From Limnomonas spitsbergensis (taxonomy: Eukaryota > Chlorophyta > Chlorophyceae > Chlamydomonadales): DNA of 64,000 nt. Shown one piece after another: positions 23,301-33,925 of the stretch. How positions within the stretch are numbered: the stretch's first letter is position 1; every line of letters starts with the position of its first letter. Made by a program: the position numbers and the translations under genes. The stretch spans positions 337,001 to 401,000 of the forward strand of contig JAYJMM010000062.1 of assembly GCA_037349105.1 (NCBI GenBank), written 5' to 3'. The notes below the pieces were generated by a model that was not told where the DNA came from, searched no databases, and worked only from the letters and a program-made list of their open reading frames with translations.

Positions 23301-25183
23301 CCGCAGGCACCGCGCCGTCCCTGCTGTCCGGCTCAGCCGGTGCCCCCTCCACATCATTTAACTTCGGAGCACCCCTGGCTTCCTCAGGGTCCACTGCACC
23401 CACAACGGCTGCTGCGCCTGCGATGGCCGCAAGCGGCTACGGAGGAGCCCCCGCTGCTGCCATGCCCTCATCCTTGGGCTTCTCACTCGGTGCCGTGCCT
23501 TCTATGGCAGCTGCTAATGCCGCCTCGTCGGCTGCGACGTCGATTTTCGGAGCCCCGGCGACGGGAATGACTGCGGCGGCTGCCGGCGGCGGGAGCACTG
23601 CTCCGGCGGCAGCAGGCCCGTCTTTCGGCGGGGGGCCAATGGGTTTCGGGGCGGCCACTGCCGGTCCGCCCACTGCAACGGCTCCGTTCTCCTTCGGTGG
23701 GCAGCAGGCGCCATCTGTCTCTGCATCGGCGGCCACAGGCAGTGCTCCTGGCTTTGGCACCGCCTCCGCCAGTGCTCCGTCAACCTTTGGATTTGGAGCT
23801 CCTGGAGCAGCCCCACAACTGCCTTTCGGGGCGCCAGCTGCTGCCCCGAGCACGCTTCCCTTTGGTGCGGCCTCTGCAGCCGCGCCCTTCGGGGGCTCCA
23901 CCGCTGCGCCATTTGGCGCGTCTGCGGCTGCGCCTTTTGGCGGCTCTACGGCTGCGCCCTTTGGCGGCTCCACACAGTCACAGCAGGTGATGGGGGCTGA
24001 GGGGGGGAGGTCACTTGACGGTCAACTGTCTACATCTGGATATATTAACAATCGTGAGAGGCACATGTTCAATATATGCTGGACACTTACTTTGCTAATG
24101 CAAACTCTCGTTGACCAAGCTCAAATAGCATGTGGCTTATATTCTAGCTCACTCCACCTGCAGCTAGGGATTGCCCTCTAAATAAACAAGCCTCTACATC
24201 GACCAAATGCTTGCCTGCTGCCGTGATTGCAGGCGACCTTCGCTTTCGGCCCCAGCTCCGCCGCAGGGGGCACCGCCACCGCCACTGCCCCAGCTGCTTC
24301 CTTGACGGCCACGTTCGCATTCGGGGGCCCGGCAGCAGGAGGAGGCGGGGGTTTTGGCAGCAGCGGCGCGTTCGGGATGTCTGCCCCCTCCTTCGCCCCC
24401 GCCCCAGCTGTTGGTCCCACACCCGGCTTCTCGGCCGCGCCCAGCCCCTTCGGCGCTTCAGCCCCTGCGCCCGCTTTCGGAGCTCCCTCGGCGGCGGCTC
24501 TCTCTCAGGCCCACTCTTTTGGAGGCGGGACCGCAGGTGGTTTCGGTGCTGCGGCGCCCACTGCGGGCTTTGGAGGCGCCGCTGCGGCCGCACCCTCCCC
24601 GTCATTTGGCGGTGGCGGCTTTGCGCCTTCAAGCCACCCGTTTGGCGGAGCTCCAGCGGCAAGCCCCTCCCAACAGTTTGGCTCTGCTGCCGCTGCACCC
24701 GGCGGCGGCGGCGGCAACATGTTCGGAGCGGCTTCCCCATTAGGCGTGTCAAGCAACAGCAATTTGTTTGGGATGGCTTCGGGTGGTGCTCCGCAGCAGT
24801 CAGGGATGGGGACGCCGCCAAACCCGTTCGCTTTTGGCCAGGCGGCACAACAACAACAGCAACAGCAACCTGGGCCGAGCTTCGGAGCCGTCACGCCAAC
24901 GCAGGCCCCAGGGAGTAGCTTCAACCCGTTCGGGCAGCAGCAGCAGCAGCAACAACAACCAACGGGCGGCTTCTCTTCGCCCGGTTTCGGAGGCATGGGG
25001 TCGGCGGCCGGAGGCGCCCCGGCGTTTGGTGCGGCATCGCAACCGGCGCAGCCGTTCGGGTTCGGTGCCGGCGCGGCCGGTGGGGCACCTGCCGCCGCTC
25101 CTGGAGGAGGGTTCAATGTTGGGGTTCAGGGCGACCAGAGTGGTCGGCGGAAGGTTGCGGCCAGGAGGCGTGCTGGTAAATAG
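14390..25183 (+). CDS. FG-repeat nucleoporin, Nup1/Nup136/NUP153/POM121-like
   Basis: This is a component of the nuclear pore complex that probably binds the membrane and transport receptors at the nuclear face. Ten exons join in phase: 14390-14447, 14740-15197, 16374-16831, 18079-18212 (GC donor), 18839-18883, 19443-19673, 20429-20680, 21793-22017, 23301 or 23307-23986 and 24233-25183. The product is about 1,163 residues. Residues 1-17 (MIRAVTGWMSGFLAPSD) can form an amphipathic helix, as at the N terminus of membrane-binding basket nucleoporins. Residues 18-370 are low-complexity with basic patches. From about 375 onward there are dozens of FG motifs in an Ala/Gly/Ser/Pro-rich context, with Q-runs near the end. 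The C terminus FNVGVQGDQSGRRKVAARRR resembles the conserved basic tail of Nup1/POM121-type proteins. The family name rests on these two ends, because FG regions do not align. Introns hold MITEs and tandem copies of exon ends. Confidence 0.85.
15330..15800 (+). repeat. Tandem ~110-bp repeats in nucleoporin intron 2
   Basis: About four imperfect units share the order CTCATGCA, CCCATGTAACAATGCATGGC, TCATGATGCGCATG, CATGCACTCACATGATCA and GGCTGTTGGGTTGGGA. The units are dense in CATG/GCATGC palindromic words. No coding potential is evident. Confidence 0.75.
17078..17340 (+). repeat. Degenerate duplicate of the end of nucleoporin exon 3
   Basis: The stretch 17,078-17,144 repeats the last about 65 bases of exon 3 with its donor. 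GCTGACGGGGCCGCTCAAGG and a GAG/GTGAGG junction at 17,138 correspond to the real ones ending at 16,831. A TAG interrupts the copied frame. The similarity continues into the following intron sequence (GTGAGTCAAGCGTG compared with GTGAGTCGAGTGTG), so the duplicated unit spans exon end plus intron. Confidence 0.7.
17861..18175 (+). repeat. Three tandem copies (~105-111 bp) of the start of nucleoporin exon 4
   Basis: The block (C)AGAAGC-x-x-x-GGCACCAGC-x-CT-GTG-ACTGAGG occurs at about 17,868, 17,979 and 18,084. Only the last follows a good acceptor (GTCCTCAG at 18,078) and keeps a long open frame. The first two have stop codons or lack Glu codons, and look like intronic relics of the exon start. 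Confidence 0.75.
19700..19840 (+). repeat. Dispersed repeat related to the CCGGCC family
   Basis: Nucleoporin intron 6 carries GGCCCGGCCTATGGCCAGCA followed by GGGCCGCCGGCCGTAGG. These resemble the palindromic-core repeat at 5.6, 20.9 and 32.5 kb but are more diverged. Confidence 0.35.
20860..20965 (+). repeat. Dispersed repeat with CCGGCC core
   Basis: GGTGGCCACCATTGGGCTGA and CTTGACCGGCCTACGGCTGG parallel the copies at 5,625-5,715 and 32,410-32,535. The copy lies in nucleoporin intron 7. Confidence 0.5.
21041..21100 (-). mobile_element. LINE 3' terminus (5'-truncated copy)
   Basis: The + strand reads CAGTGACATAACACCTCTGG, GCCCTGCTCAAAAAGGCTCG and GCCGCGTGGCCGC. This is the antisense of the LINE 3' end seen attached to the coding region at 35.6 and 43.3 kb. 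It is an intronic insertion of only the last about 60 bases. Confidence 0.7.
21233..21518. mobile_element. AT-rich MITE, TACCGTA family, copy 1
   Basis: About 286 bp in nucleoporin intron 7, closely similar along its length to 22,884-23,177. Shared blocks are AATTAATTAATT, GCGCGCTAAT, TTCAAAAATCAGCGGTGCG and GGTGCGCGGACCCTAAG. The ends are TATCGTAG and TTTACGGTA, short inverted repeats ending at TA. It is non-coding. Confidence 0.72.
21530..21700 (+). repeat. (CTGC/CTGT) tetranucleotide-rich microsatellite
   Basis: Imperfect TGCC, TGTC and AGCC tetranucleotides follow each other directly after MITE copy 1, in the last intron segment before nucleoporin exon 8. The array may act as the pyrimidine-rich region of that intron. 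Confidence 0.7.
21945..22805 (+). repeat. Eight ~112-bp units carrying the nucleoporin exon 8 end and donor
   Basis: The end of exon 8 (GGCGCGGCTGCCGCTGGCCC ... GCTGCAG) and its donor GTGAGG recur downstream. Donor-like junctions begin at 22,018 (the real one), 22,136, 22,248, 22,363, 22,477, 22,583, 22,698 and 22,800. Spacings are 118, 112, 115, 114, 106, 115 and 102. Each unit has exon-like sequence coding for Ala/Gly-rich residues with FG in some copies, then GTGAGGCGGAGTGG-type intron sequence. Confidence 0.9.
22884..23177. mobile_element. AT-rich MITE, TACCGTA family, copy 2
   Basis: About 294 bp in nucleoporin intron 8, same orientation as copy 1. The left end TACCGTAGAATGCC and right end GGCGATTTACGGTA are imperfect inverse complements. 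It lies just after the eight-unit array. Confidence 0.75.
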
Positions 25184-26441
25184 TCGGCTGGGTTTTTCGT
25201 AACTATTATGCTGATGGCCTGAGAGGCCTGGGTAAAGGCTGGTTGCCTCGTTGATTTGCGAGCGGAATAATGGCTTTGGGGGTATTTGTTCGTGACCCTG
25301 GCGTGGTTGGCGTGCAAAATTGCATTTATACCGTTGGGTACAAGCATGGAATTTTTGTTTTGTTTCCAGGGGGTGTATCTCACCCGCCGCTTCCTTGAAC
25401 CAAGAACCCCAAGATGCAAACGAGGTATACCTGTGGTTTAAGATTTCGAGACCAAGAAAGACGGTGTGTGTTCAAGAGGTGTACACTGTTGCCAGTTTTT
25501 GTTACATGAGCTCGGGACGGAACTGCAAAATTCTCTGCGATTAAGGATGTTTCAGATTTGTTGTGGCTTGTCCATTCCCTAGTTTAAGCTGAATGCGCCC
25601 CATAGCACGAACTCAGCGACATTGGAAGAAACCTGGTTAGGCATGAACAAGCTCAATTCCAGCTAAAATGCACAGTCAGGAGCATGGTGCAGTCATGCCA
25701 CCCTCTTTATGTGACGGGGACAGAAAAATTGAACCCAGCGATCTAGACAGGGGGGGTGAGGAACGTATGACTGCCTCGATTTCTTAACCTTTGACGACGT
25801 TTTCATCGGAGCCCTGATCATAAGGGGCGTCAGCGTCCAAAACAATAGGTCAGGTACGAAGAAGGGGAGTGAATTTGGGGATGTGAAGTTTGTGAAGTTT
25901 TTACAGTCCAACAGAGCATCACACTTGATGCATGGGACATGTGCCCGTAAACCGGTACAGGCACTTGGTACACTAGGACAGAAACCACGACAGCAGCGTG
26001 GAATATCTGCTATGCGTTTATGCTAGATTTAAAATGCATACGGTAATACCCCGGGACACTCTTCAAAATCCCCGGTACTGTTATCAGGCTTTACATACTA
26101 TCAAGGCGGGCCCAGAGGGCAATGACGTTACACCTCTGGGCCCTGCTCAAATAAGGCTCGGCCGCGCAGGTGTGACGTCATTAACACTACACCATGTGCC
26201 CCCAAGACTGCTCGTCCACCCCCTTCAAGCACAGATGTGGGATCTGCAGCGATCAGTAAGGTCCTTGCTGCCACCCCTTCAGCACTCCTTCCTTTTCCTT
26301 TCTCTCATTCCTCCTCTCTCGAGTTTCCTAGCAGACTCTTTGTTTTCCGACGTACCCTAGCTTTATTATTGAGCAGGGCCCAGGCTGTGGTGTCACGTCA
26401 TACACTGCAGCTCAGCTCTGAACCATCATGGACATGCCGTA
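25184..26441. other. Nucleoporin 3' flank and intergenic repeats
   Basis: No gene is recognised between the nucleoporin stop and the esterase. The region holds a family-B repeat (25,560-25,940, with GTGAAGTTTTTACAGTCCAA and GCACAGTCAGGAGCATGGTG). It also holds an antisense LINE 3' tail at 26,120-26,172 (AATGACGTTACACCTCTGGG) and a short sense tail at about 26,366-26,395. Confidence 0.55.
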
Positions 26442-29400
26442 TTAACTCGAAGCTTGCTGGAAGCTGGCCGCCGGGTTCTTGGAGTCAACCGCGTTCCACA
26501 GCGGGAATTGTGTGGGCATGCCCTGCAGTCTGTCAAAAGGGAAACAAGGCCAGACAAAGTGAGAGTCCTGCAGGGTCCAGAGCGAAGAGAGAGAGAGAGA
26601 TGGTGAGAGGGACCTCATGCCCATGTCTCTTGGCAGTATACAACTCTACTGTCCCATCCACGCACCCCCACATATCTTAGGCTAGGCTGATTGCCCGTAT
26701 CCCTTAATCCCCACATCCTCCGCCCCCCTGATACATCTTACGCTAGGCTGGGGTAGCTGGCGTTGATGGCAGCCAGCACCGCATCAAACGTGTGCTGGTT
26801 GCCTGCGGCCGTGAAGTGCAAGCCGTCGTTGAATAACTTTGTGCCCCAGCCCTGCTCAACAAGGAGGGAATCAGTGAGGAGGAGAATGACCCCGTGCCTC
26901 AGCCCAGCGCAGCGAAGTGGGAAGTGGAGAGGAGGGGTGCAGTAGTACAGGCTGGGGAGGAAGACGGTACCAAGTGCTTGTAGGCCACCTCGTTTGGACC
27001 GCAGACACCTGTAACCTGAGGGAGGCAGCTGTCCCTTTTGGAGCAGAACAGAACTTAGGATAACGAGCAGCCGTATAACAAGGGGCACGCAGCTTCCCTG
27101 CCATGGCCCTTTCCTCACAAGCCCTGTCCACGCCCCCATCCCCTTTCCCCGCTGGCTCCCCCTGCCACCAGGCTAACAGGCCCTTCGGCTTCAGGGGGAT
27201 ATGGGGGTCAGGAGGTGTAATATCAACAAAGTGTGGACATGTGAAGCACACACGCCCTGTCCACGCACCTGTCCGTGCCCTGTCCAAGCCCCATCCCTTT
27301 TCCCCGTTGTCTCCCTCTGCTGTCGGGCTCGTCATTTTAGGGATAGGGGTAGTGGGATGGCTCAAGGTAAAACCACTGTGATTCCCTCCACCCCCCATGT
27401 CATCCCTACCCCCCCTACCCCCTTCTCTCCACCCCCAGGTCATACCTACCCCCCCCTACCCCCTTCCCTCCACCCCCAGGTCATCCCTACCCCCCCCTAC
27501 CCCCTTCCCTCCACCCCCAGGTCATCCCTACCCCCCCCTACCCCCTTCCCTCCACCCCCAGGTCATCCCTACCCCCCCTACCCCCTTCTCTCCACCCCCA
27601 GGTCATCCCTACCCCCCCCTACCCCCTTCCCTCCACCCCCAGGTCATCCCTATCCCCCCCTACCCCCTTCCCTCCACCCCCAGGTCATCCCTATCCCCCC
27701 CTACCCCCCCCTACCCCCTTCTCTCCACCCCCAGGTCATCCCTATCCCCCCCTACCCCCTTCCCTCCACCCCCAGGTCATCCCTATCCCCCCCTACCCCC
27801 TTCCCTCCACCCCCAGGTCATCCCTACCCCCCCCCCCTACCACCCCCTTCTCTCCACCCCCAGGTCATCCCTATCCCCCCCTACCCCCTTCCCTCCACCC
27901 CCAGGTCATCCCTACCCCCCCCCCTACCCCCTTCCCTCCACCCCCAGGTCATCCCCCCCCCCCCCTACCCCCTTCTCTCCACCCCCAGGTCACCCCCCCC
28001 CCCCTACACCCTTCCCTCCACCCCCAGGTCATCCCTATCCCCCCCTACCCCCTTCCCTCCACCCCCAGGTCACCCCCCCCCCCTACCCCTTTCTCTCCAC
28101 CCCCAGGTCATCCCTACCCCCCCCCCTACCCCCTTCTCTCCACCCCCAGGTCATCCCCCCCCCCCCCTACCCCCTTCCCTCCACCCCCAGGTCATCCCCC
28201 CCCCCCCCCTACCCCCTTCTCCCCACCCCCAGGTCATCCCTACCCCCCCCTACCCCCTTCTCCCCACCCCCAGGTCATCCCTACCCCCCCCTACCCCCTT
28301 CCCTCCACCCCCAGGTCATCCCTACCCCCCCCATCCCCTTCTCCCCACCCCCAGGTCACCCCTTCCCCCCTGCCCCCTGCCCCCTGCCCCCTGCCTCCAT
28401 ACCCCTGCCCCCATACCCCTGTCCTTACCTTGTCCCCGCCTCCGTTCAAGTCCCTGACCCTGTATCCACCAACCTCCTCCTAGTCCCCATCCCAAACTTT
28501 TCTCCTCGCCCTACACGCCTGTCCCTACCATTGTCCCCGCCTCTGTCCCTGATCCTGCCCTTGCATCCACCTACCTCCCCCTGGTCCCGGTCCCCATACA
28601 CCCGCCCCCATCCCTTATCCCCACCTCTGTCCCCGTCCCTGCCCCTGCAACCATCTACCTCCCCCTGGTTCCTGACCCCATACCCTCTCCCTGCCCAGTG
28701 CTCCCTGGTTCCCACCCCACACCCATCCCTGCCCCCACTCGCCTGTCTCTATCCTTGTCCCCGTTCTGACCCCCCTGCATCCACCTACTTCCTCCTAGTC
28801 CCCAAACCCAAACCCCTTTCCACGCCCCGACCACCCTGAGCCTACCCTTGTCTCCGCCCCCCCCCCCCCTACCACCGACCTCCTAGTCCCCAGACCCAAA
28901 CCCCTTTCCACGCCTACTTCCCCCCCCCTCCCCCTCCTACCTCCCCCCACCTACCTCCTCCTGTTGCATCGTTGTCCACAGGTCCACCACGGGCAGACTG
29001 AGCTCCTTGGCCACCTCCTTGCAACACTCCGCATATTGCTTGGTGTATTCGGTGGTGCGGTCCAAATTCTGAGCAGCAGCAGCAGGTCCCAATGCCTGCA
29101 CACACACAGTAAATCACCGTCGGGCTTCAAACATGTCAGAACAGGCAGCAGCAGCAGGTCCCAATGCCTGCACACAGAAAATAACCACCAGGCTACTAAC
29201 ATGTCAGAGCAGGCAGCAGCAAGGTCCTGGCGCCTGCACACACAGGAAAGAACAGTCAGGTAACTAGAATGACAAAACGGGCAGCATCGTGTCGAGAACA
29301 ATCAGATCCCAGCACACAGAAATAACGGTCTGGCAAATACAGCACAAACCAGCGATACGCATTCCAGAAAATACAGCAGCAAGTGAAGAATTATAGAATC

Positions 29401-32400
29401 TCTGTGCCAGCAAAGAATTGGAGGGAGGAGGGGGCGGCGGCAGCTTACTAGCATGATGGCAAGCACAAGACCAGAAGCACGGAATCCCTCGGGAAGATGT
29501 GATGGCGGAAGGTGCTCAAGGACATTATGGCATGCGGCGTTTGTCCGGGGAGGGCGAGGAGGTCAGAACGGGCGGCTCCGTGAGGTGTACGATCAGGCTC
29601 TGGAAGGATGTCACAAACGCACATGCCTGGGCTTCCTTGTCCACCTCGACTGCTAGTATCGGCGCGGACGTGGCTTCAGGCCAGGCTGCGCTGTTTCCTC
29701 AACTCTCACGCCTCCCACGGGGCGAAGCTTTCTTTCTTTCTTTCTAGACATAAACACATGCCTGGGCCTCCTTGCCTACCTCGACTGGCAGTAACAGCAC
29801 GGACGTGGCTTTGGCCCAGGCTGTTCTGTTTCCTCAACTCTCACGCCTCCCACTGGGGCGAAGCTTTCTTTCTTTCTTTCTAGACAAATGCAAATGCCTG
29901 GCCCACCTTGCCTACCTCGACTGGCAGTAACGGCGCGGACGTGGCTTTGGCCCAGGCTGCGCTGTTTCCTCAACTCTCACGCCTCCCACTGGGGCGAAGC
30001 TTTCTTTCTTTCTTTCTAGACAAATGCAAATGCCTGGGCCTCCTTGCCTACCTCGACTGGCAGTAACAGCGCGGACGTGGCTTTGGCCCAGGCTGCGCTG
30101 TTTCCTCAACTTTCACGCCTCCCACTGGGGCGAAGCTTTCTTTCTTTCTCTCTAGACATACACACATGCCTGGGCCTGCTTGACCACCGCGCCCGCTTCC
30201 TATCCTCATTGGTTATCGCCCAGGCTTGAACACGGTGCCCGGATATGCAAACATAGTTAAACGCCCTCAAAGCAGTGCTATGATGAACGCAATCTGGCTC
30301 AGCAAGCATGCCAAACGTGAAGGCCTGTGCATGGCTGCCTGCTTCCCTGATGCCCTCACCTGTTCTGCCCATGCCTTGCGCCCTGGCTCGTACACTGGCG
30401 GGGCAGTGATAATCACGATCTGAGTGATGCCAAGGTCCCTGATGTCTGAAATGAAAGCTTTCATGTTCTCCCGGAACTGGGCCAGAGGCACATGCTGGCC
30501 ATCTGATACCCTGAAGAGAGGGATAATCAGGGTCTCAGAAAAATGAGGGTTGTCGCAGGACCGCCGCCAACTGTATGTGTTGTTTCAGCGTGCCTCAGCG
30601 AAACGCCAGGCATTCTTTGATGCTCTCCCAGACCTGGGCCGAAGGCACATGCTGGCAATCAGATTGCCTGTGGTGTGGGATACCAGGTTCTCGGAAAAAG
30701 CAGGGTTGGCCAGGCCCCCTGCCAAGAGTAACGGTAGGGTAGGCCGTACTAGGTTTGGTCCCAATCGGGCCTTTCGCTGCCGCAGGGCGGCCTGCTGAAG
30801 GTGGCCTCGTAGCTGAAACAAGATACACTGGTTCTCCCCCAACTGGGCCACAGTCGTGTGCTGGCCATCTGATTGCCTAGTCCTGGACACACACAGTCAC
30901 ACACACCCTGCCACTGGCTCCCAACGTGAAGGGGTCTGCACACATTCATTCCGCCTCTCATCTCCAATGGACAGGGCCAGGGAATAGACAAACACTCGCT
31001 CTGTCACCAGTTCCTGATGCGGGGGGGGGCTGGACACATGCACAAGAAAACTCGCTTGATCATCCATTTTCAATGGGGAGGGCCAGGGTCCAGGGTCTGG
31101 GGAGTTTGAGGAGGCCGAAGTCCAAGGTCCAGGGAGGGCCAGGATCTTACATAAGCACTCACACGTTCCCTATGGGCAGCGGCCGGGCAGCATCATTGGC
31201 CCCGAAGAAAATGGTAACCAGCGGCGTGTTCTTCCCATTGCAACCCTTGAAAATGTCCTTGATCATATGCTTGGCAAACTGGGTGTTGTATCCAGAGAAC
31301 CCTGCACAGGGAAATGCGCAAATCGGTCAAAAAGTGCAATCAGTGCTAAATCACAAACACGCATGCAGCCATAGATGTCCATAAGGATGTGTTTGAATTA
31401 TCGAGTGTTGTAGCCAGGGCGCCCTACACAGGGAAATGCACAAATCGGTTTACTTGATAAATGAACCAATATTTGGATCCTGCGATAGGCCCGCAGTGTG
31501 TTGCAGCTGTGGACAACCCTGTGGGTGTCAGGAACAATCCAACGTGGGGCGTCGGCTTAGGACAGCTGGGGGCAGCTAGGAGCAGGGGGCAGCGGGAGAG
31601 CGTCCAACCAACAGGGTTGAGGGTTAAGCTGGAGGCATGAAGGACTGAAATCTATGATCCAATCAGATCTATAGCTCAACCAGAGGGGGTAGCAGAAGAG
31701 CTTTGTGCAGGTTGAGGTCGAAAAGGTCGAAGTACAGTTGAAGCAGCTTCCACTGATTTCATTTTTCAGCTCAGGAGTCAGCCTTTGGAAGCGGCCGCGC
31801 GGCCACACAAGGCCCTGCTTGAGGTTGAGCCTAGATCGGCTCACATATCAAGGACCAAGCAGCATGGCTGGCGGCGCATGAGGGATCCATTCGGAGGCCG
31901 CTGGAAATGTCAGCACTGAAGCCGAGGCCCGGGGGAGAGAAATGGCTGTTCTCAATCTCACACATGTACATACTGACATATTTGAAAACGCAGAGGAATG
32001 GTGAGATGAAAATACTAGAGCCTGCGACGTTGCAGGGTTTTGGGATATAAGTGGCAACATGGAAGGGAGGACATCTCGCACACACCTCTGTTGACCACAT
32101 CCACCCTCCGTGCGTAGTGATGCGCAAGGCTGGCTCCCCAACCACTCTCAGCAGGGTTGAAGCTGTGCAAGCGGTCGGGTTGAAACATGTCAACATGGGT
32201 CAGCAGGATTAAAGCTAGGCAAGAGAGCTGGCAAATAGTTGCGTCAAAAGGATTTCAGCTGCACAAGAGGTCAGGATATAATATTTGTTACCAAGGTTTA
32301 AGGTGGGCCAGAGGTCAGGAAAATATTGGCGTCAGCGGGGTAGTGTTTTTTGCAGTGGTTACCGCATCACTTTCAGCTACATTTCAGCAAGCACCTGTGT

Positions 32401-33595
32401 TTCTTCAAGTGCCCGCCATACCACCCCTAGGGGGCCCGCTGGGCGGCCATCACGGGGCCAACTGGGTCCAAACTTTAGCCGGCCTACGGCCGGTGGCCTG
32501 TGTTACAAGGCTTGCCGCTCCAGGCCCCCACGGCTGTAAGACAAGATGTAGCTTATTGGTAGCTTAATACGGTGCCCTGAAGTAAAGAGTGGCAACCACC
32601 TCCTCAGTCAGCTTCTTGAGATTCTGCCTGGCTCCCATCGAAAAGCCTTTGAGAGCGTGGGGTTGCCATCAGGCTCATGTCACGCCCCCACCATGCAGGC
32701 CTAAAGACAGCAAGATGCGCCATGCACAGTCAGAAAGAAGCTCCTGTCGGCATGAGTACATGACCACAGGGTTACCCCGCGTGGTTCAGCTTGCCGCACC
32801 TGCGCTCGGTCAGCGAGTCACCAAACAGGATGAACTTCGGGCGGTTCACAATGTAGCTGATGGCAGACATGTTCGCCGTCGCTGCGACTGTGTGCATGCG
32901 TTTCAGCATCAGAGCGAAAAGTTAGACACAATCCCAGGCTGGTCGGTGCTGGCGTACATTCTAGCCGTTGCTGCGACTGCATGCCCTTGGGTTAGCATCA
33001 AGGCACAGAGCTAGATACAAGACAGGGCTGGGTCGGGTGCTGGCGTGCTAATTGGCAGTAGCTGCGACTACGTGCATGTGGGTGAGCATCGTTGCGGAAA
33101 GTTCAAAATGATCCCGGGCTGGTCGGGTGCTGGCGGAAATATCGGACACTCCTTGCAATTGCTGTGATTAAGGCATCGCGGCGGAGGGTAAAAGTCGATC
33201 CCGGGCTGGTCGACTGATGCCATCACATAGGATCCTTGCCGCGAGCAAATCTTCGGAGAAATGGCAATCAGCTCGAAAGCGCATAATTTGCTTCGATGTG
33301 ACGTGCTCATGTGGACTCGCATATAATCTCCTTGTTCCTGACCCCGAGGATCTGGGCCACAACTTGAAAACAGGTAAGAACTGGTACCTTGCACGAGGTT
33401 GGGATCGCCTGAAGCAGGGTCTGTTTCCAAGGCCGGACGCGCGACTTTGTGCGTGACGCTGACTGGGGGCTGGTGTGAGGGGCGTGTGAGGCTGATCAGA
33501 GTGAGGCTCAGCAGTAAGAACACGACGGTACCGGTCACGGCGAGCTCGGCTTTAGACCAGCTTTTGCAGCCTGTGAAGCGTTCTTGCAATTTCAT
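26442..33595 (-). CDS. IAH1-like GDSL/SGNH esterase with N-terminal signal anchor
   Basis: This is a serine ester hydrolase of the isoamyl-acetate-hydrolysing esterase family; the true substrate is unknown. Eight minus-strand exons join in phase: 33595-33388, 32881-32800, 32162-32086, 31301-31163, 30510-30360, 29095-28955, 26851-26742 and 26529-26442. The product is 331 residues. Residues 18-37 form a hydrophobic segment after a basic N terminus, which suggests a signal anchor into the secretory pathway. SGNH blocks follow in order: FGDSLTE (Ser92), GFSGYN (Gly123/126), FFGANDA (Asn158) and NDGLHF (Asp275, His278). Other family motifs are SGWGASLAHHYARRVDVV, HVPLAQFRENMK, IVIITAPPVYEPGRKAW and LPVVDLWTTMQ. 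The C-terminal tail resembles the plant IAH1 tail. The catalytic set is complete, so it is probably active. Introns are packed with minisatellites, several copied from exon edges. Confidence 0.9.
27395..28365. repeat. ~41-bp C-rich minisatellite, ~24 units, in esterase intron
   Basis: Units of the type TACCCCCTTCCCTCCACCCC then CAGGTCATCCCTACC and a C-run repeat about 24 times, varying mainly in C-run length. The array lies in the intron between esterase exons 6 and 7. That gene is on the minus strand, so its pre-mRNA would carry the G-rich strand, with many G-runs able to form quadruplexes. The following 28,370-28,950 is pyrimidine-rich and non-repetitive. Confidence 0.9.
29063..29270 (-). 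repeat. Three tandem copies of the esterase exon 6 acceptor region
   Basis: On the minus strand the real acceptor lies just above 29,095 (GTGTGTGTGCAG, then GCATTGGGACCTGCTGC). Similar junctions recur just above 29,167 and 29,233, about 66-72 bp apart. Only the innermost is followed by the open coding exon. Confidence 0.7.
29615..30190. repeat. 136-bp tandem repeat, four full units
   Basis: The marker GAAGCTTTCTTTCTTTCTTT occurs at 29,724, 29,860, 29,996 and 30,132, exactly 136 bases apart. Each unit also contains ATGCCTGGGCCTCCTTG and CGCGGACGTGGCTTTGGCCC. The array lies in esterase intron 5. Confidence 0.92.
30480..30890 (-). repeat. Duplicates of the start of esterase exon 5
   Basis: The exon start (GGCCAGCATGTGCCTCTGGC on the minus strand, 30,480-30,510) has relatives at about 30,638-30,690 and 30,843-30,885 (GCCAGCATGTGCCTTCGGCC and GGCCAGCACACGACTGTGGC). 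The copies are degenerate and lie in the upstream intron. Confidence 0.6.
32410..32535 (+). repeat. Dispersed repeat with CCGGCC core, best copy
   Basis: AGGGGGCCCGCTGGGCGGCC, GGGGCCAACTGGGTCC and then AGCCGGCCTACGGCCGGTGG. The core CCGGCC-TAC... forms a near-perfect inverted repeat (CCGGCC / GGCCGG). It is the best preserved member of the short family also seen at 5.6 and 20.9 kb. Confidence 0.5.
32860..33225 (-). repeat. Four tandem copies of the esterase exon 2 acceptor region
   Basis: Acceptor-like junctions on the minus strand (CAGTCGCAG and variants) lie just above 32,881 (the real one), 32,970, 33,061 and 33,161. Each is preceded by GCATGCACACAG-like sequence and CAGCCCGGGATC-like sequence. 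Unit length is about 90-100 bp. Confidence 0.75.
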
Positions 33596-33852
33596 GAATT
33601 TTGGACCTCGCTTAATTGAGCATGATGGGGAGCCACGTGCCCCACTTCTCAAACCGGTGTGGGGGAGACAAAAGGGTTTTCTGCCATAAAACCTGGGGGT
33701 ATGAGCCCGGATTCCCGGAAGCCTCGGTTCGTTCCACTAGGGGTGACCCCTGCCTGGATACTCCACTCACCAGGGGTGAAACCCTGGTTCACACTGGAAG
33801 TGTAAAAATTGTTGAGACCCGAAAAGAGATTTCGGATACTGCACCGGTGTGT
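33596..33852 (-). promoter_or_regulatory. Upstream region of the esterase gene
   Basis: About 250 bases lie between the esterase start codon and a LINE tail. A hairpin (ACCAGGGTTTCACCCCTGGT on the minus strand) is visible near 33,770-33,793. No TATA box is obvious. Confidence 0.25.
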
Positions 33853-33925
33853 CAATGACATTACACCTCTGGGCCCTACTCAAAAATGCTCGGCCGCGTG
33901 GGCGCCCAACTGTCAGGATGGGAGA
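33853..33925 (-). mobile_element. LINE 3' terminus (5'-truncated copy)
   Basis: TCAATGACATTACACCTCTG, GGCCCTACTCAAAAATGCTC and GGCCGCGTGGGCGCCCAACT on the + strand form a well-preserved antisense LINE 3' end, immediately upstream of the esterase gene. Confidence 0.75.

Noticed and set aside
27201..28839. Pro-rich + strand frames of 418 and 480 codons
   Set aside because: C-rich minisatellite in an intron of the minus-strand esterase gene; no signal peptide or partner exons.
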